DNA from: VRUE01 sp036265675 | GTDB lineage: Bacteria > Actinomycetota > Thermoleophilia > Solirubrobacterales > 70-9 | Direction: 5' to 3' | DNA length: 24,425 bases | NCBI GenBank assembly: GCA_036265675.1 | Contig: DATAOP010000050.1 | Location: forward strand, 1 to 24,425 | In this document: positions 1-6,774 of the stretch, piece by piece | How positions within the stretch are numbered: position 1 is the stretch's first letter | Layout: each line of letters begins with the position of its first letter | Program-made: the position numbers and the translations under genes | Notes under the pieces: model-generated | Told to the model about the DNA's origin: nothing | What the model saw: only the letters and a program-made list of their open reading frames with translations | Database searches by the model: none

Positions 1-73
1 CCGCGAGGACGGTGTCGAGGTCGCGCCGGTTGAACGCCGCGTAGAGATCGGTCAGGAGCCGCTCGGCGTTCAA
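1..73 (-). CDS. SnoaL/NTF2-like protein, N-terminal fragment cut by the window edge
   Basis: Only the first 24 codons are present. Reading minus from a TTG at 71-73 gives MNAERLLTDLYAAFNRRDLD followed by TVLA, which is the usual opening helix of SnoaL-like/NTF2-fold proteins (a short aromatic and Ala-rich helix, then an N-R-R-D-L-D turn). The TTG overlaps the TGA stop of the AHSA1-family gene as TTGA, so the two are probably translationally coupled. It would be the third gene of the arsR operon. These folds serve as small ligand-binding proteins or enzymes, and the substrate cannot be told from this fragment. The assignment rests on one helix, so confidence is moderate. Confidence 0.5.
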   Translation of the reverse strand, partial: MNAERLLTDLYAAFNRRDLDTVLA

Positions 74-540
74 GCAGCCTCCTCGCTGCCCGCGTTTCTG
101 TAGCGGAGCGATCCCGGCGTCGTCAGGTCCTCGCCGGTCTCGAGCAGGGTCTTGAGGCCGGAGAGGATCATCGGCCAGCCGCCGAACAGTTCGTCGTTGG
201 CGCCCTCGTTGAGCTGGTCGTGGGTGACGGTCAGCCGGCACGAGTCCTCGACCGGCTCGATCTCCCAGGTCACCCGCGACGTCCCTTCGCCCTTCACCTG
301 GTCGCTCCAGAGGGCGACCATCGTCTGGACCAGGCGGCGCGGCGGGTCGACCTCGAGGTTCTCGCCCTCGGAGACCGCGAACCCGGCGCCCGGGTGCACT
401 GCCTCGTAGCGCGACCCCGGCGTCCACTCGGAGCTGACGCCGACGCCGAAGTTGTAGCGCTGCCTCAGCTCGCTGTCGGTGATCGCCTCCCAGAGGCGCT
501 CCGGCGTTGTCTTGATGTAGATCTCGAACACCTTCTCCAT
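70..540 (-). CDS. AHSA1/SRPBCC-family (START-like) protein
   Basis: This 156-residue protein opens with the typical SRPBCC pattern: a first strand (KVFEIYIKTTPERLWEAITD), an R-Y-N-F-G segment, then alternating strands rich in W-E and V-D-P-P-R-R-L-V, and a C-terminal helix beginning with GGWPMILSGLKTLLETGE. This is the AHSA1-like branch (Activator of Hsp90 ATPase homologue), a hydrophobic-cavity fold that in bacteria is usually a stand-alone protein of unknown ligand. Start ATG 538-540 lies 3 nt after the arsR stop and has a GAGGAG Shine-Dalgarno inside the end of arsR. ArsR-AHSA1 pairs are very common, so control by the neighbouring repressor is likely. The family call is firm; the biochemical role is unknown. 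Confidence 0.88.
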   Translation of the reverse strand: MEKVFEIYIKTTPERLWEAITDSELRQRYNFGVGVSSEWTPGSRYEAVHPGAGFAVSEGENLEVDPPRRLVQTMVALWSDQVKGEGTSRVTWEIEPVEDSCRLTVTHDQLNEGANDELFGGWPMILSGLKTLLETGEDLTTPGSLRYRNAGSEEAA

Positions 541-543
541 CTT

Positions 544-849
544 TCACTCCTCGATTTCTCGCTTGAGCCCGGTTAGGGCTGCCGCCCAGGGCTCTGCGTA
601 TTTGCTCACCCAGCGCTCGTGGATGAGTTGGATCGGGACGGCGTTGAGGAAGTGGAGCTTCTCGCGACCGCGACGGCGCGTGGTCACGAGGCCGGCCTCC
701 TCCAACACCCTGAGGTGCTTCATGACGCCGAAGCGGGTCATCGGCAGGCCCCGTTCCAGAGAGCTCAGCGACTGCCCGTCCTCCTCGCGGAGGGCGTCGA
801 GCAGACTGCGCCTGGTCGGGTCCGCAAGAGCCTTGAACACCTCGTCCAT
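544..849 (-). CDS. ArsR-family winged-helix repressor
   Basis: This 101-residue protein has the compact ArsR fold. The start, MDEVFKALADPTRRSLLDAL, is the diagnostic N-terminal helix; the recognition helix region is MTRFGVMKHLRVLEEAGLV; the wing is TTRRRGREKLHFLN. No Cys metal-site motif (such as ELCVCDL) is present, so it is probably one of the non-metal ArsR regulators that accompany AHSA1-family genes. ATG 847-849 is only 7 nt downstream of a TATTAT -10 box, which suggests a leaderless transcript. A perfect palindrome between its -35 and -10 boxes is the obvious site for autoregulation. First gene of a minus-strand operon with the AHSA1 and SnoaL-like genes. Confidence 0.92.
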   Translation of the reverse strand: MDEVFKALADPTRRSLLDALREEDGQSLSSLERGLPMTRFGVMKHLRVLEEAGLVTTRRRGREKLHFLNAVPIQLIHERWVSKYAEPWAAALTGLKREIEE

Positions 850-856
850 GGCGGAG

Positions 857-886
857 ATAATACGTGACTATTTAGTCACCTGTCAA
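857..886 (-). promoter_or_regulatory. Promoter of the arsR operon with embedded operator
   Basis: On the minus strand the -35 box TTGACA (881-886) is perfect, followed by an 18-nt spacer and TATTAT (857-862). The spacer holds the perfect inverted repeat GTGACTA-N2-TAGTCAC (864-879). The predicted start of transcription coincides with the ATG at 849, so the mRNA is probably leaderless. A repressor bound at this palindrome would block polymerase directly. The boxes are seen in the sequence; binding by the adjacent ArsR protein is inferred. Confidence 0.75.
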
Positions 887-924
887 GCGATGTCGTAGCT
901 TGGACCCATGAGGCGGGGACCGAG

Positions 925-1341
925 TTGAGGGCGCTGGTCCAGCGGGTGAGCCAGGCGGCGGTCGACGTCGAGGGCGACCGCGTCGCCCAGATCGGCCCCG
1001 GCCTCCTCGTCCTGCTCGGCGTCCGCGACGGGGACTCGGCCGAGGACGTGGACTGGCTCGCCGACAAGGTGCGGGCGCTGCGGGTCTTCGACGACGCCGA
1101 GGGCCGGATGAACGAGCCGCTCGGCGAGCGCGAGGTCCTCTGCGTCAGCCAGTTCACGCTTTACGGCGACGCCAGCCGCGGCAACCGGCCCAGCTATACG
1201 GAGGCGGCCCCCGCCGAGGTGGCCGAGCCGCTCTACGACCGTTTCTGCGAGCGGCTCGGGGCGAGCAAGGGTGTGTTCGGCGCCTGCATGGGGGTCGCGC
1301 TCGTCAACGACGGCCCGGTGACGCTGATGCTGGAGACCTGA
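925..1341 (+). CDS. dtd: D-aminoacyl-tRNA deacylase
   Basis: This 138-residue protein is a full-length DTD. It hydrolyses D-aminoacyl-tRNAs (for example D-Tyr-tRNA) and also clears Gly-tRNA(Ala), keeping D-amino acids out of translation in the cytosol. The start MRALVQRVSQAAVDV matches the family, and both signature motifs are present: SQFTLYGD near residue 76 and NDGPVTL near residue 129, the latter carrying the cross-subunit Gly-cisPro element. The start is a TTG at 925; an upstream in-frame choice is not supported by family length. Its stop shares one base with the ATG of the following methyltransferase (TGATG), so the two are probably co-translated. Confidence 0.95.
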   Translation: MRALVQRVSQAAVDVEGDRVAQIGPGLLVLLGVRDGDSAEDVDWLADKVRALRVFDDAEGRMNEPLGEREVLCVSQFTLYGDASRGNRPSYTEAAPAEVAEPLYDRFCERLGASKGVFGACMGVALVNDGPVTLMLET

Positions 1342-2090
1342 TGGGCTCCCCCGCCTACGACCGGATGGGGATCGACTACGCCAGGGTGCGGCGCCCCGAC
1401 CCGCGGATCGAAGCGGCGATCCACGCCGCGCTCGGCGACGCCCGCACGGTCCTCAACGTCGGCGCCGGCGCCGGGTCATACGAGCCCACCGACCGCGAGG
1501 TGATCGCGATCGAGCCCTCGCCGGTGATGATCGCCCAGCGGCCGGCCGGCGCCGCCCCGGCAATCGAAGCGGTCGTCGAGGACCTGCCGCTGGCCGACGA
1601 CAGCGTCGACGCCGTGATGGGGGTATTCACGATGCAGCACTGGTCCGACGTCGACCGCGGCCTGGCCGAGGTCGCCAGGGTCGGGCGCGAACGGGCGGTG
1701 TTCGTCACCCTCGACATGGACGTTGCCGCGTCGACGTGGCTCGCCGCCGAGTACCTGCCGGAGATGATCGAGGCCGACCGCCGCGACTTCCCCTCGCTCG
1801 AGCAGCTCGCCGCCGCCCTGCCGGGGCTCGAGGTCGATGAGCTCCCGGTCGCGGGCGATTGCGCCGACGGGTTCGCCCTCGCCCTCTGGAGGCGCCCGGA
1901 GGCCCACCTCGACCCCCACGTCCGCCAGGCCTCCTCGAACTGGCACCGGCTCGAGCCCAAGGTCGTCGAGCGGGCCCTCGGCGAGCTCGCCGCCGATCTC
2001 GAGAGCGGCGAGTGGGACAGGCGCCACGGCGACCTGCGCGAGCTCGACGAGCTCGACGTCGGCCTGCGGCTGGTCCGCGCCGAGCTCTGA
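1341..2090 (+). CDS. Class I SAM-dependent methyltransferase (Methyltransf_11-like)
   Basis: The 249-residue protein has a SAM-binding Rossmann core: glycine-rich motif I VLNVGAGAGSYE (residues 37-48), an acidic residue ending strand 2 (VIAIEPS, Glu58), motif II-like DLPLADDSVDAVMGVFTMQH, and a short ARVGRERAVFVTLD strand. These features fit the broad Methyltransf_11/25 group, whose substrates range from small metabolites to tRNA and lipids; nothing here fixes the substrate. It starts in the dtd stop codon and ends about 20 nt before a strong hairpin terminator, so dtd and this gene form a two-gene operon. Confidence 0.85.
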   Translation: MGSPAYDRMGIDYARVRRPDPRIEAAIHAALGDARTVLNVGAGAGSYEPTDREVIAIEPSPVMIAQRPAGAAPAIEAVVEDLPLADDSVDAVMGVFTMQHWSDVDRGLAEVARVGRERAVFVTLDMDVAASTWLAAEYLPEMIEADRRDFPSLEQLAAALPGLEVDELPVAGDCADGFALALWRRPEAHLDPHVRQASSNWHRLEPKVVERALGELAADLESGEWDRRHGDLRELDELDVGLRLVRAEL

Positions 2091-2110
2091 AGGACAGGGC
2101 CCGGAACGAG

Positions 2111-2143
2111 TCGAGCCGGGCCCCCCAGGCCCGGCTCGATTTT
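2111..2143 (+). terminator. Intrinsic terminator of the dtd-methyltransferase operon
   Basis: A perfect 12-bp stem (2111-2122 pairing with 2128-2139) with a 5-nt loop CCCCA is followed directly by TTTT (2140-2143). The GC-rich stem and U tract are those of a Rho-independent terminator reading rightwards. The opposite side has no T run, so it should not stop the converging DUF378 gene efficiently. Confidence 0.85.
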
Positions 2144-2164
2144 CACCTCCCAGTCCCGCGCGCT

Positions 2165-2398
2165 TCAGGTGCCGCGCGGGTGAGGCGTGTGTCCCCCGAT
2201 GTGCAGGCTCTCGAGCATCCTCGGGATGTAGAGGAGGCCGGCGACCCCGACGATGACGTAGACGATGTCGGTGAGCGTCCCGCCCCCGAACACGTCCGAG
2301 ATCACGTTCGTGTCGAATAGCCCGACCATTCCCCAGTTGAGAGCGCCGAGGACCATGACAACAAGCGCGACAGGCTCCAATCGTCTGATCATCTCCAT
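2165..2398 (-). CDS. DUF378 family small membrane protein
   Basis: This 77-residue protein has two membrane segments, roughly residues 8-28 (PVALVVMVLGALNWGMVGLF) and 43-60 (TDIVYVIVGVAGLLYIPR). The A-L-N-W-G-x-V-G-L-F and I-V-Y-V-I-V-G-V-A-G-L patterns are the hallmarks of the DUF378 (YuzA-like) family, whose function is unknown. ATG 2398 is supported by AGGAGG at 2405-2410, 6 nt upstream. A second ATG two codons later is also possible. The gene stands alone and faces the terminator of the upstream operon. Confidence 0.88.
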   Translation of the reverse strand: MEMIRRLEPVALVVMVLGALNWGMVGLFDTNVISDVFGGGTLTDIVYVIVGVAGLLYIPRMLESLHIGGHTPHPRGT

Positions 2399-2412
2399 CT
2401 TCCTCCTCCTGG

Positions 2413-2440
2413 AAGATAATGCGGATAGTTACGAAGTCAA
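2413..2440 (-). promoter_or_regulatory. Candidate promoter of the DUF378 gene
   Basis: On the minus strand TTGACT (2435-2440) and TATCTT (2413-2418) are separated by 16 nt. A strong Shine-Dalgarno follows at once. The fit to the sigma-70 consensus is moderate and the region is AT-richer than its surroundings. Confidence 0.4.
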
Positions 2441-2476
2441 GTACCCGGCGGCCTCGCCTCGGTTACGCCCCGGCCC

Positions 2477-2482
2477 GATAAT
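2477..2482 (+). promoter_or_regulatory. -10 box of the GNAT gene pair, probable leaderless start
   Basis: GATAAT lies 8 nt before the GTG at 2491 and there is no Shine-Dalgarno in between. I see no convincing -35 box. The spacing fits a leaderless mRNA that begins at the start codon. Confidence 0.4.
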
Positions 2483-2490
2483 TCAAATCG

Positions 2491-2997
2491 GTGAGCACAC
2501 CGATCCGAGAGGCGAGGGAGGCTGACGCGCACGACGTCGCCGCCCTCTGGACCGAGGCCTACGTGACGCTCGGAGTCGGCGGCAGGGCGGATCCCTATTC
2601 CGAGGCCGACTTCGCGACCTCGGCGAGGCACGGGGACGTCTACGTGGCCGAGGCCGGCGGCGCGATCGCGGGCGTCGTGGTCCTGTTCGGCCCTGAAGCG
2701 CCGGGACGCGTGGCCGCAGGCGACGGCGAGGCCGAGCTCTCGCGCCTGGCCGTCGCCACCGCCGCCCGTGGTCGCGGGATCGGCCGCGACCTCGTCGCTC
2801 ACTGCGAGCGCCTCGCTCGGTCCGCGGGCTGGCCGGCGATCGCCCTCTGGAGCAGGGCCGCCCAGCTCGAGGCACACGGTCTGTATGAGTCGATGGGCTA
2901 CGAACGCGTCGCCGAGCGCGACTCGGTGGACGGCAGCGGCCTCGAGCGGCTCGCCTTTCGGCTCGAGCTCGATCGAGCCGGGACGACACCGCGGTGA
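2491..2997 (+). CDS. GNAT family N-acetyltransferase
   Basis: This 168-residue GNAT protein would transfer an acetyl group from acetyl-CoA to an unknown amine. Motif A, which binds the CoA pyrophosphate, is clear: LAVATAARGRGIGRDLVAHC, with R-G-x-G-I-G near residues 93-98. It is followed by a motif B-type segment with W-S and LYESMGY. The GTG at 2491 gives a start (STPIREAREADAHDVAALW) matching the first beta strand and helix of the fold. The last four bases, GTGA, also contain the start of the next acetyltransferase, so the two are coupled. Substrate unknown. Confidence 0.88.
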   Translation: MSTPIREAREADAHDVAALWTEAYVTLGVGGRADPYSEADFATSARHGDVYVAEAGGAIAGVVVLFGPEAPGRVAAGDGEAELSRLAVATAARGRGIGRDLVAHCERLARSAGWPAIALWSRAAQLEAHGLYESMGYERVAERDSVDGSGLERLAFRLELDRAGTTPR

Positions 2998-3602
2998 TCG
3001 ACGCCGGACAGCCGCTGGCGACGCGCCTCGAGGGCTCGATGGTGACGCTCGAGCCGCTCGGCGCCGAGCATGCCGAGGGGCTCTGGGAGGCGGCGCAGCC
3101 GGAGGAGATCTGGGCCTGGCTGACCAACATCGGCGCCGGCCGCGACCGCTTCGACGGCTGGATGCAGGCATCTCTCGACGCCGCCGCGGCCGGTGACGAG
3201 GGCCCCTTCGCGATCCGCAGCCGCGCCGACGGCGAGGCTCTGATCGGCAGCAGCCGCTTCCTCAACGTGCGGCGCTGGGATCGGGTCGTCGAGATCGGCT
3301 GGAGCTGGCTCACCCCGGGTGCCTGGCGCACCGGCGCCAACGTCGAGACGAAACTGCTGATGATGAGCCACGGCTTCGAGACCCTCGGATGCGTCCGGGT
3401 CGAGTTCAAGACCGACTCCCGCAACGAGCGCTCACGCGATGCGCTCGCGGCGCTGCCGGCCCGGTTCGAGGGGGTGATGCGGAACCACATGATCGTGCCC
3501 GACGTCGGCCAGCGCGACTCCGCCTACTCCCGCGTGATCGATTCGGAGTGGCCCGAGGTCCGCGCGATCCTCGAGCGGCGCCTCGCGCGCGGAGTAGGCT
3601 AG
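2994..3602 (+). CDS. GNAT N-acetyltransferase, RimJ/RimL-like (Acetyltransf_3)
   Basis: The 202-residue protein has the RimJ/RimL-like layout: a first strand with MVTLEPLGAEHAEGLW, a central EIGWSWLTPGAWRTGANVE stretch that stands in for the acetyl-CoA loop, and a C-terminal RVEFKTDSRNERSRDALAAL in which the N-x-R-S-R-x-A helix contacts CoA in this group. The R-F-E-G-V-M-R-N-H motif that follows is typical of the group. RimJ/L relatives acetylate N-termini of ribosomal proteins, but many paralogues act on antibiotics or small amines, so the substrate is open. GTG 2994 overlaps the previous stop by 4 nt. It and the first GNAT are only distantly alike, so this is not a recent tandem duplication. 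Confidence 0.88.
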   Translation: MIDAGQPLATRLEGSMVTLEPLGAEHAEGLWEAAQPEEIWAWLTNIGAGRDRFDGWMQASLDAAAAGDEGPFAIRSRADGEALIGSSRFLNVRRWDRVVEIGWSWLTPGAWRTGANVETKLLMMSHGFETLGCVRVEFKTDSRNERSRDALAALPARFEGVMRNHMIVPDVGQRDSAYSRVIDSEWPEVRAILERRLARGVG

Positions 3603-3639
3603 GCGCGACCGCCGGGCTGGCCCGGCAAGGAGGGATGCG

Positions 3640-5226
3640 ATGTACGACTACGTGATCGTCGGCGCCGGCTCGGCCGGGTGTGTGCTCGCGGCGCGGCTTT
3701 CGGAGGACCCGGACACGACCGTGTTGCTGATCGAGGCGGGGCCGCCGGACACGAACGACAACATCCACGTCCCGCTCGGCTATCTGAAACTGCCCGGGAC
3801 CGAGGTCGACTGGAACTACTGGGCCGCGCCGGAGCCGACCTGCGACCAGCGCCGGATTCCGCTGCCGCGCGGGAGGGTCCTCGGCGGCTCCTCGTCGATC
3901 AACGCAATGGTCTACATCCGCGGCAACCGCGCCGACTACGACAGCTGGGGCGCCGGAGGATGGGCCTGGGACGACCTCTTCCCCTACTTCCTGCGCTCCG
4001 AGGACAACGAGCGCGGCGAGTCGGAGTGGCACGCAGTCGGCGGGCCGCTCCCGGTCGGCGACCAGCGCTCGGGGATCAAGATCACCCAGGCCTTCGTCGA
4101 GGCCGGCGTCGAGGCGGGGCTCGCCCGCAACCAGGACTTCAACGGCGCCGATCAGGACGGGGTCGGGATGTACCAGGTGACCCAGCGGGGCGGGATGCGT
4201 GGCAGCGCCTCGGTCGCCTACCTACACCCGGCGATGGAGCGGCCCAACCTGACTGTGCTTCCCAACACCCTCGTCCACCGCGTCCTCTTCGACGGCGCGC
4301 GGGCGGTCGGAGTGGCGGCCTCACAGCTGGGCGAGGTGACCGAGCACCGTGCCGAGCGCGAGGTGATCCTCTGCGGCGGCTCCTACAACTCGCCGCAGCT
4401 GCTGATGCTGTCGGGGGTGGGCCCGGCGGAGCACCTGACGATGCGCGAGGTCGAGGTGGTCCTCGACCAGCCCGCGGTCGGCGAGAACCTGAGCGACCAC
4501 GCGGCGACCTACTCGGTCTGGACGACGCCGGAGCCCGAGAGCCTGCTGCTGGCGCTGGAGCCGGCGGCCCTGGAGGAGTTCGAAACCTCGCAGACCGGCC
4601 CGTTCGCGTCGAACCTCGCCGAGTCGGGCGGGTTCGCGCGGGTCGGGAGCGGCGCGACCGCACCCGACGTCCAGTTCCACACCGCGGCCCTGCAGATCGT
4701 CGAAGAGGGGCTGGGCGACCCCGAGGCCCACGGGGTCTGGGTCTCCCCCTGCCTGCTGACCCCGAAGAGCCGTGGTTCGGTCCGCCTGGCATCGAACGAC
4801 CCGACCGCGCGGCCGGTCATCCGCAACAACTTCTACAGCGATCCGGCCGACATGCCGCGGATCCTCGACGCCCTGCGGCTGACGGAGGAGATCTGCGCGA
4901 GCCCGGCGATGCGCCCCTACGCCGCCGATCGCTACAACGCGCCGGACGGGGACTCCGACGATGCGCTGCGGAGGCACGCGGCACGGACCACCTTCGCCAT
5001 CTACCACCCGGTCGGGACCTGCGCGATCGGCTCTGTCGTCGACAGCGAGCTTTGCGTCCAGGGACTCGAGGGGATTCGGGTCGTCGACGCATCGGTGATG
5101 CCGACGGTCCCGCGCGGGAACACCAATGCGCCGACGATCGCGATCGCCGAGCGGGCTTCGGACCTGATCAGGGGCGAGACCCCGCTGCGGGCCGGAACCG
5201 GGGCCGAGGAGCCGGCCAGCGCATAG
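3640..5226 (+). CDS. GMC-family FAD alcohol dehydrogenase, AlkJ/BetA-like
   Basis: This 528-residue flavoenzyme oxidises an alcohol to an aldehyde. The FAD dinucleotide-binding GAGSAG sits at residues 8-13, GMC signature 1 at about 79-101 (RVLGGSSSINAMVYIRG), signature 2 at about 248-262 (SYNSPQLLMLSGVGP), and the catalytic end at YHPVGTC (His456) with GNTNAPT (Asn494/Asn496). From memory, the SNLAESGGF stretch (residues 324-332) and the DFNGADQDGVGMYQVTQ stretch are closely shared with Pseudomonas AlkJ, the membrane-associated alcohol dehydrogenase of alkane degradation, more than with choline dehydrogenase. AAGGAGGG lies 5 nt before the ATG. An alkB operon lies 0.75 kb away, which supports a role in oxidising alkanols. 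No transmembrane helix is evident. Confidence 0.9.
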   Translation: MYDYVIVGAGSAGCVLAARLSEDPDTTVLLIEAGPPDTNDNIHVPLGYLKLPGTEVDWNYWAAPEPTCDQRRIPLPRGRVLGGSSSINAMVYIRGNRADYDSWGAGGWAWDDLFPYFLRSEDNERGESEWHAVGGPLPVGDQRSGIKITQAFVEAGVEAGLARNQDFNGADQDGVGMYQVTQRGGMRGSASVAYLHPAMERPNLTVLPNTLVHRVLFDGARAVGVAASQLGEVTEHRAEREVILCGGSYNSPQLLMLSGVGPAEHLTMREVEVVLDQPAVGENLSDHAATYSVWTTPEPESLLLALEPAALEEFETSQTGPFASNLAESGGFARVGSGATAPDVQFHTAALQIVEEGLGDPEAHGVWVSPCLLTPKSRGSVRLASNDPTARPVIRNNFYSDPADMPRILDALRLTEEICASPAMRPYAADRYNAPDGDSDDALRRHAARTTFAIYHPVGTCAIGSVVDSELCVQGLEGIRVVDASVMPTVPRGNTNAPTIAIAERASDLIRGETPLRAGTGAEEPASA

Positions 5227-5304
5227 AGTCTCAGCCGCCGTGAGTGCGGAGCGAGCAAGCGTCCATATCTGGTCCATCGCGCAGCGAGCGAAGCACGAAG
5301 CGAT

Positions 5305-5955
5305 GTGATGGCGCGGGACTTCTACGCATCGCCGTTCGGCGTCGCCTACTCGGCCTACATGGAGCGGCCGCGGATCGGGCGCCGGGTCGCGCGGATCGTC
5401 TGGTCCGGAGACACGCGCCCCTACTACGAGAGCATGACGGCGGTGGCCGAGTTGCCCGCGGGCGGGACGATCGTCGACTGCCCGTGCGGGGCCGGGCCCG
5501 CCCTGCGGGCGCTCGACCCCGAGCGCGATGTCCGCTACATCGGCGCCGACCTGTCGCCGGCGATGCTGCGCCGGATCCGCAGGCGGGCGGCCGCGCGCGG
5601 AATCGACGGCCTCGAGCTGCACCACGCCGATGCCGCCGACCTGCCGCTGGAGGACGACACCGCCGACCTCTTCCTCTCCTACTGGGGATTGCACTGCTTC
5701 GACGACCCGGTCGCCGCGGTCGCCGAGATGGCGCGGGTGACGAAGCCCGACGGCCGCCTGGTCGGCTCCTCGTTCGTCCACGCCCGCGACACCATGCGGC
5801 AGCGGCTGCTTATCCGCCCCGGCCTCGGCGACTTCGGGCCGATGGGGACCGAGGCGGAGATCCGCGGCTGGCTCGAGGACGCCGGCTTCCGGCCGTCGTC
5901 CTGGGAGCGCCGCGGGTCGATGCTCTACTTCGACGCGGGACTCGACCGAGCCTGA
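5305..5955 (+). CDS. Class I SAM-dependent methyltransferase
   Basis: This 216-residue protein has the UbiE/Methyltransf_11 pattern: motif I TIVDCPCGAGPALRAL (residues about 55-70), Asp at the end of strand 2 (YIGADLSPAML), motif II DAADLPLEDDTADLFLSYWG, and motif III RVTKPDGRLVGSSFV. The substrate is not evident. GTG 5305 and ATG 5308 are adjacent start options and no good Shine-Dalgarno precedes either. It follows the GMC gene by 78 nt in the same direction and converges on the tetR of the alkB operon with 13 nt between stops. A part in alkane metabolism is possible by position only. Confidence 0.82.
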   Translation: MMARDFYASPFGVAYSAYMERPRIGRRVARIVWSGDTRPYYESMTAVAELPAGGTIVDCPCGAGPALRALDPERDVRYIGADLSPAMLRRIRRRAAARGIDGLELHHADAADLPLEDDTADLFLSYWGLHCFDDPVAAVAEMARVTKPDGRLVGSSFVHARDTMRQRLLIRPGLGDFGPMGTEAEIRGWLEDAGFRPSSWERRGSMLYFDAGLDRA

Positions 5956-5968
5956 AGCCCGGCCGAGG

Positions 5969-6586
5969 TCAGACGCCGAGCGCCTCGTCGATGAACGGCC
6001 CCAGCAGCTCGCGGGCGCCGGCCGCGGTCGCCTCGCTCGACGCTGTCGGGACCGTGATGTAGCTGATCGCCAGCCTGACCAGAGATTCCGCCAGCAGCTG
6101 CGTCTTCTCGATCGGCGCCTGCGGCCAGCCCTCCTGGATCACCGTCGAGAGCCGGGCGGTCGCCCAGAGGACGACGGGCACTCCCTGGGTGGTGACGAAG
6201 GGCAGCATCCCGCCGGTTCCGTCGTCGCTGAGCATCATCCGCACCAGCGGGTCCTCGCCGGCCATTCGGAGGAAGGTGTCGAGCGCGGCGCCGACCGCGG
6301 CATGGGCGTCGTCGAGGTGCTCGCGGACCGCCGCCTCGACGACGTCAAGGAAGCGTTCGCCCTCGTGGATGACGAAGGCCTGCGCGAACTCGTCGCGGCT
6401 GCCGAACTCCTTGTAGAGCGTCTGGCGGCTCACCCCGGCGGCGGCAGCGACGTCCGCCATCGTGACCTCAGACCAAGCCCGCGCCTGGAGCTCGTCGCGG
6501 GCTGCGCCGAACAGCGTCTCGCGCAGCAGCCGGCGCGCCGCGACGGCGTAGGGAGCGCGCTCCGGTGCTGTCGACATCGCTGCCAT
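5969..6586 (-). CDS. TetR-family regulator of the alkB operon
   Basis: The 205-residue protein has a TetR DNA-binding domain at about residues 20-65, with the helix-turn-helix VTMADVAAAAGVSRQTLYKE (41-60) and F-G-S-R-D-E-F following it. The rest is an alpha-helical ligand-binding domain of the type seen with alkane monooxygenase genes. It starts 4 nt after the rubredoxin stop, so it is the last gene of alkB-rubredoxin-tetR and probably controls its own operon. Likely operators are the inverted repeats upstream of alkB. The inducer is unknown; alkanes, alkanols or fatty acids are natural candidates. Starts at Met1 or Met4 are both possible. Confidence 0.9.
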   Translation of the reverse strand: MAAMSTAPERAPYAVAARRLLRETLFGAARDELQARAWSEVTMADVAAAAGVSRQTLYKEFGSRDEFAQAFVIHEGERFLDVVEAAVREHLDDAHAAVGAALDTFLRMAGEDPLVRMMLSDDGTGGMLPFVTTQGVPVVLWATARLSTVIQEGWPQAPIEKTQLLAESLVRLAISYITVPTASSEATAAGARELLGPFIDEALGV

Positions 6587-6590
6587 CGTT

Positions 6591-6761
6591 TCAGTCGCCG
6601 TCGACGGGCTCGAAGTCGACCTTGTCGCGCACTCCGCAGTCCGGGCAGTGCCAATCGTCGGGTACCTCGGACCACGGGGTGCCGGCCGGGAAGCCCTCGC
6701 GGGGATGCCCGGCCTGCTCGTCGTAGACGTAGCCGCAGCTGGGACAGCGCCAGGCAGCCAT
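6591..6761 (-). CDS. rubA: Rubredoxin, electron donor to AlkB
   Basis: This 56-residue protein was found by reading the gap between alkB and tetR. It carries the two rubredoxin iron knuckles, CPSCGY (Cys6, Cys9) and CPDCGV (Cys39, Cys42), plus the conserved Y-D-E, the G-F-P-A-G-T-P-W core and the D-D-W-x-C-P approach to the second knuckle. The four Cys bind one iron and pass electrons from a rubredoxin reductase to the alkane hydroxylase. ATG 6761 is 13 nt after the alkB stop, with a GAAGG Shine-Dalgarno. The spacing between knuckles matches the AlkG2-type rubredoxins that accompany AlkB. No rubredoxin reductase lies in the window. Confidence 0.95.
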   Translation of the reverse strand: MAAWRCPSCGYVYDEQAGHPREGFPAGTPWSEVPDDWHCPDCGVRDKVDFEPVDGD

Positions 6762-6774
6762 CAGCCTTCGCGCC

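Noticed and set aside
2091..2110. A second terminator before the main hairpin
   Set aside because: No stem of useful length apart from the one at 2111-2143.
5240..5304. Repeated GCGAGC-GAAGC words before the second methyltransferase
   Set aside because: Short, imperfect and similar to words scattered elsewhere (for example near 8200 and 22585); not enough to call a repeat family from one window.
3678..5781. Long open frames overlapping the GMC gene in other frames and on minus
   Set aside because: Arg/Gly/Pro-rich composition with no domain signal, while the GMC frame has every expected motif.
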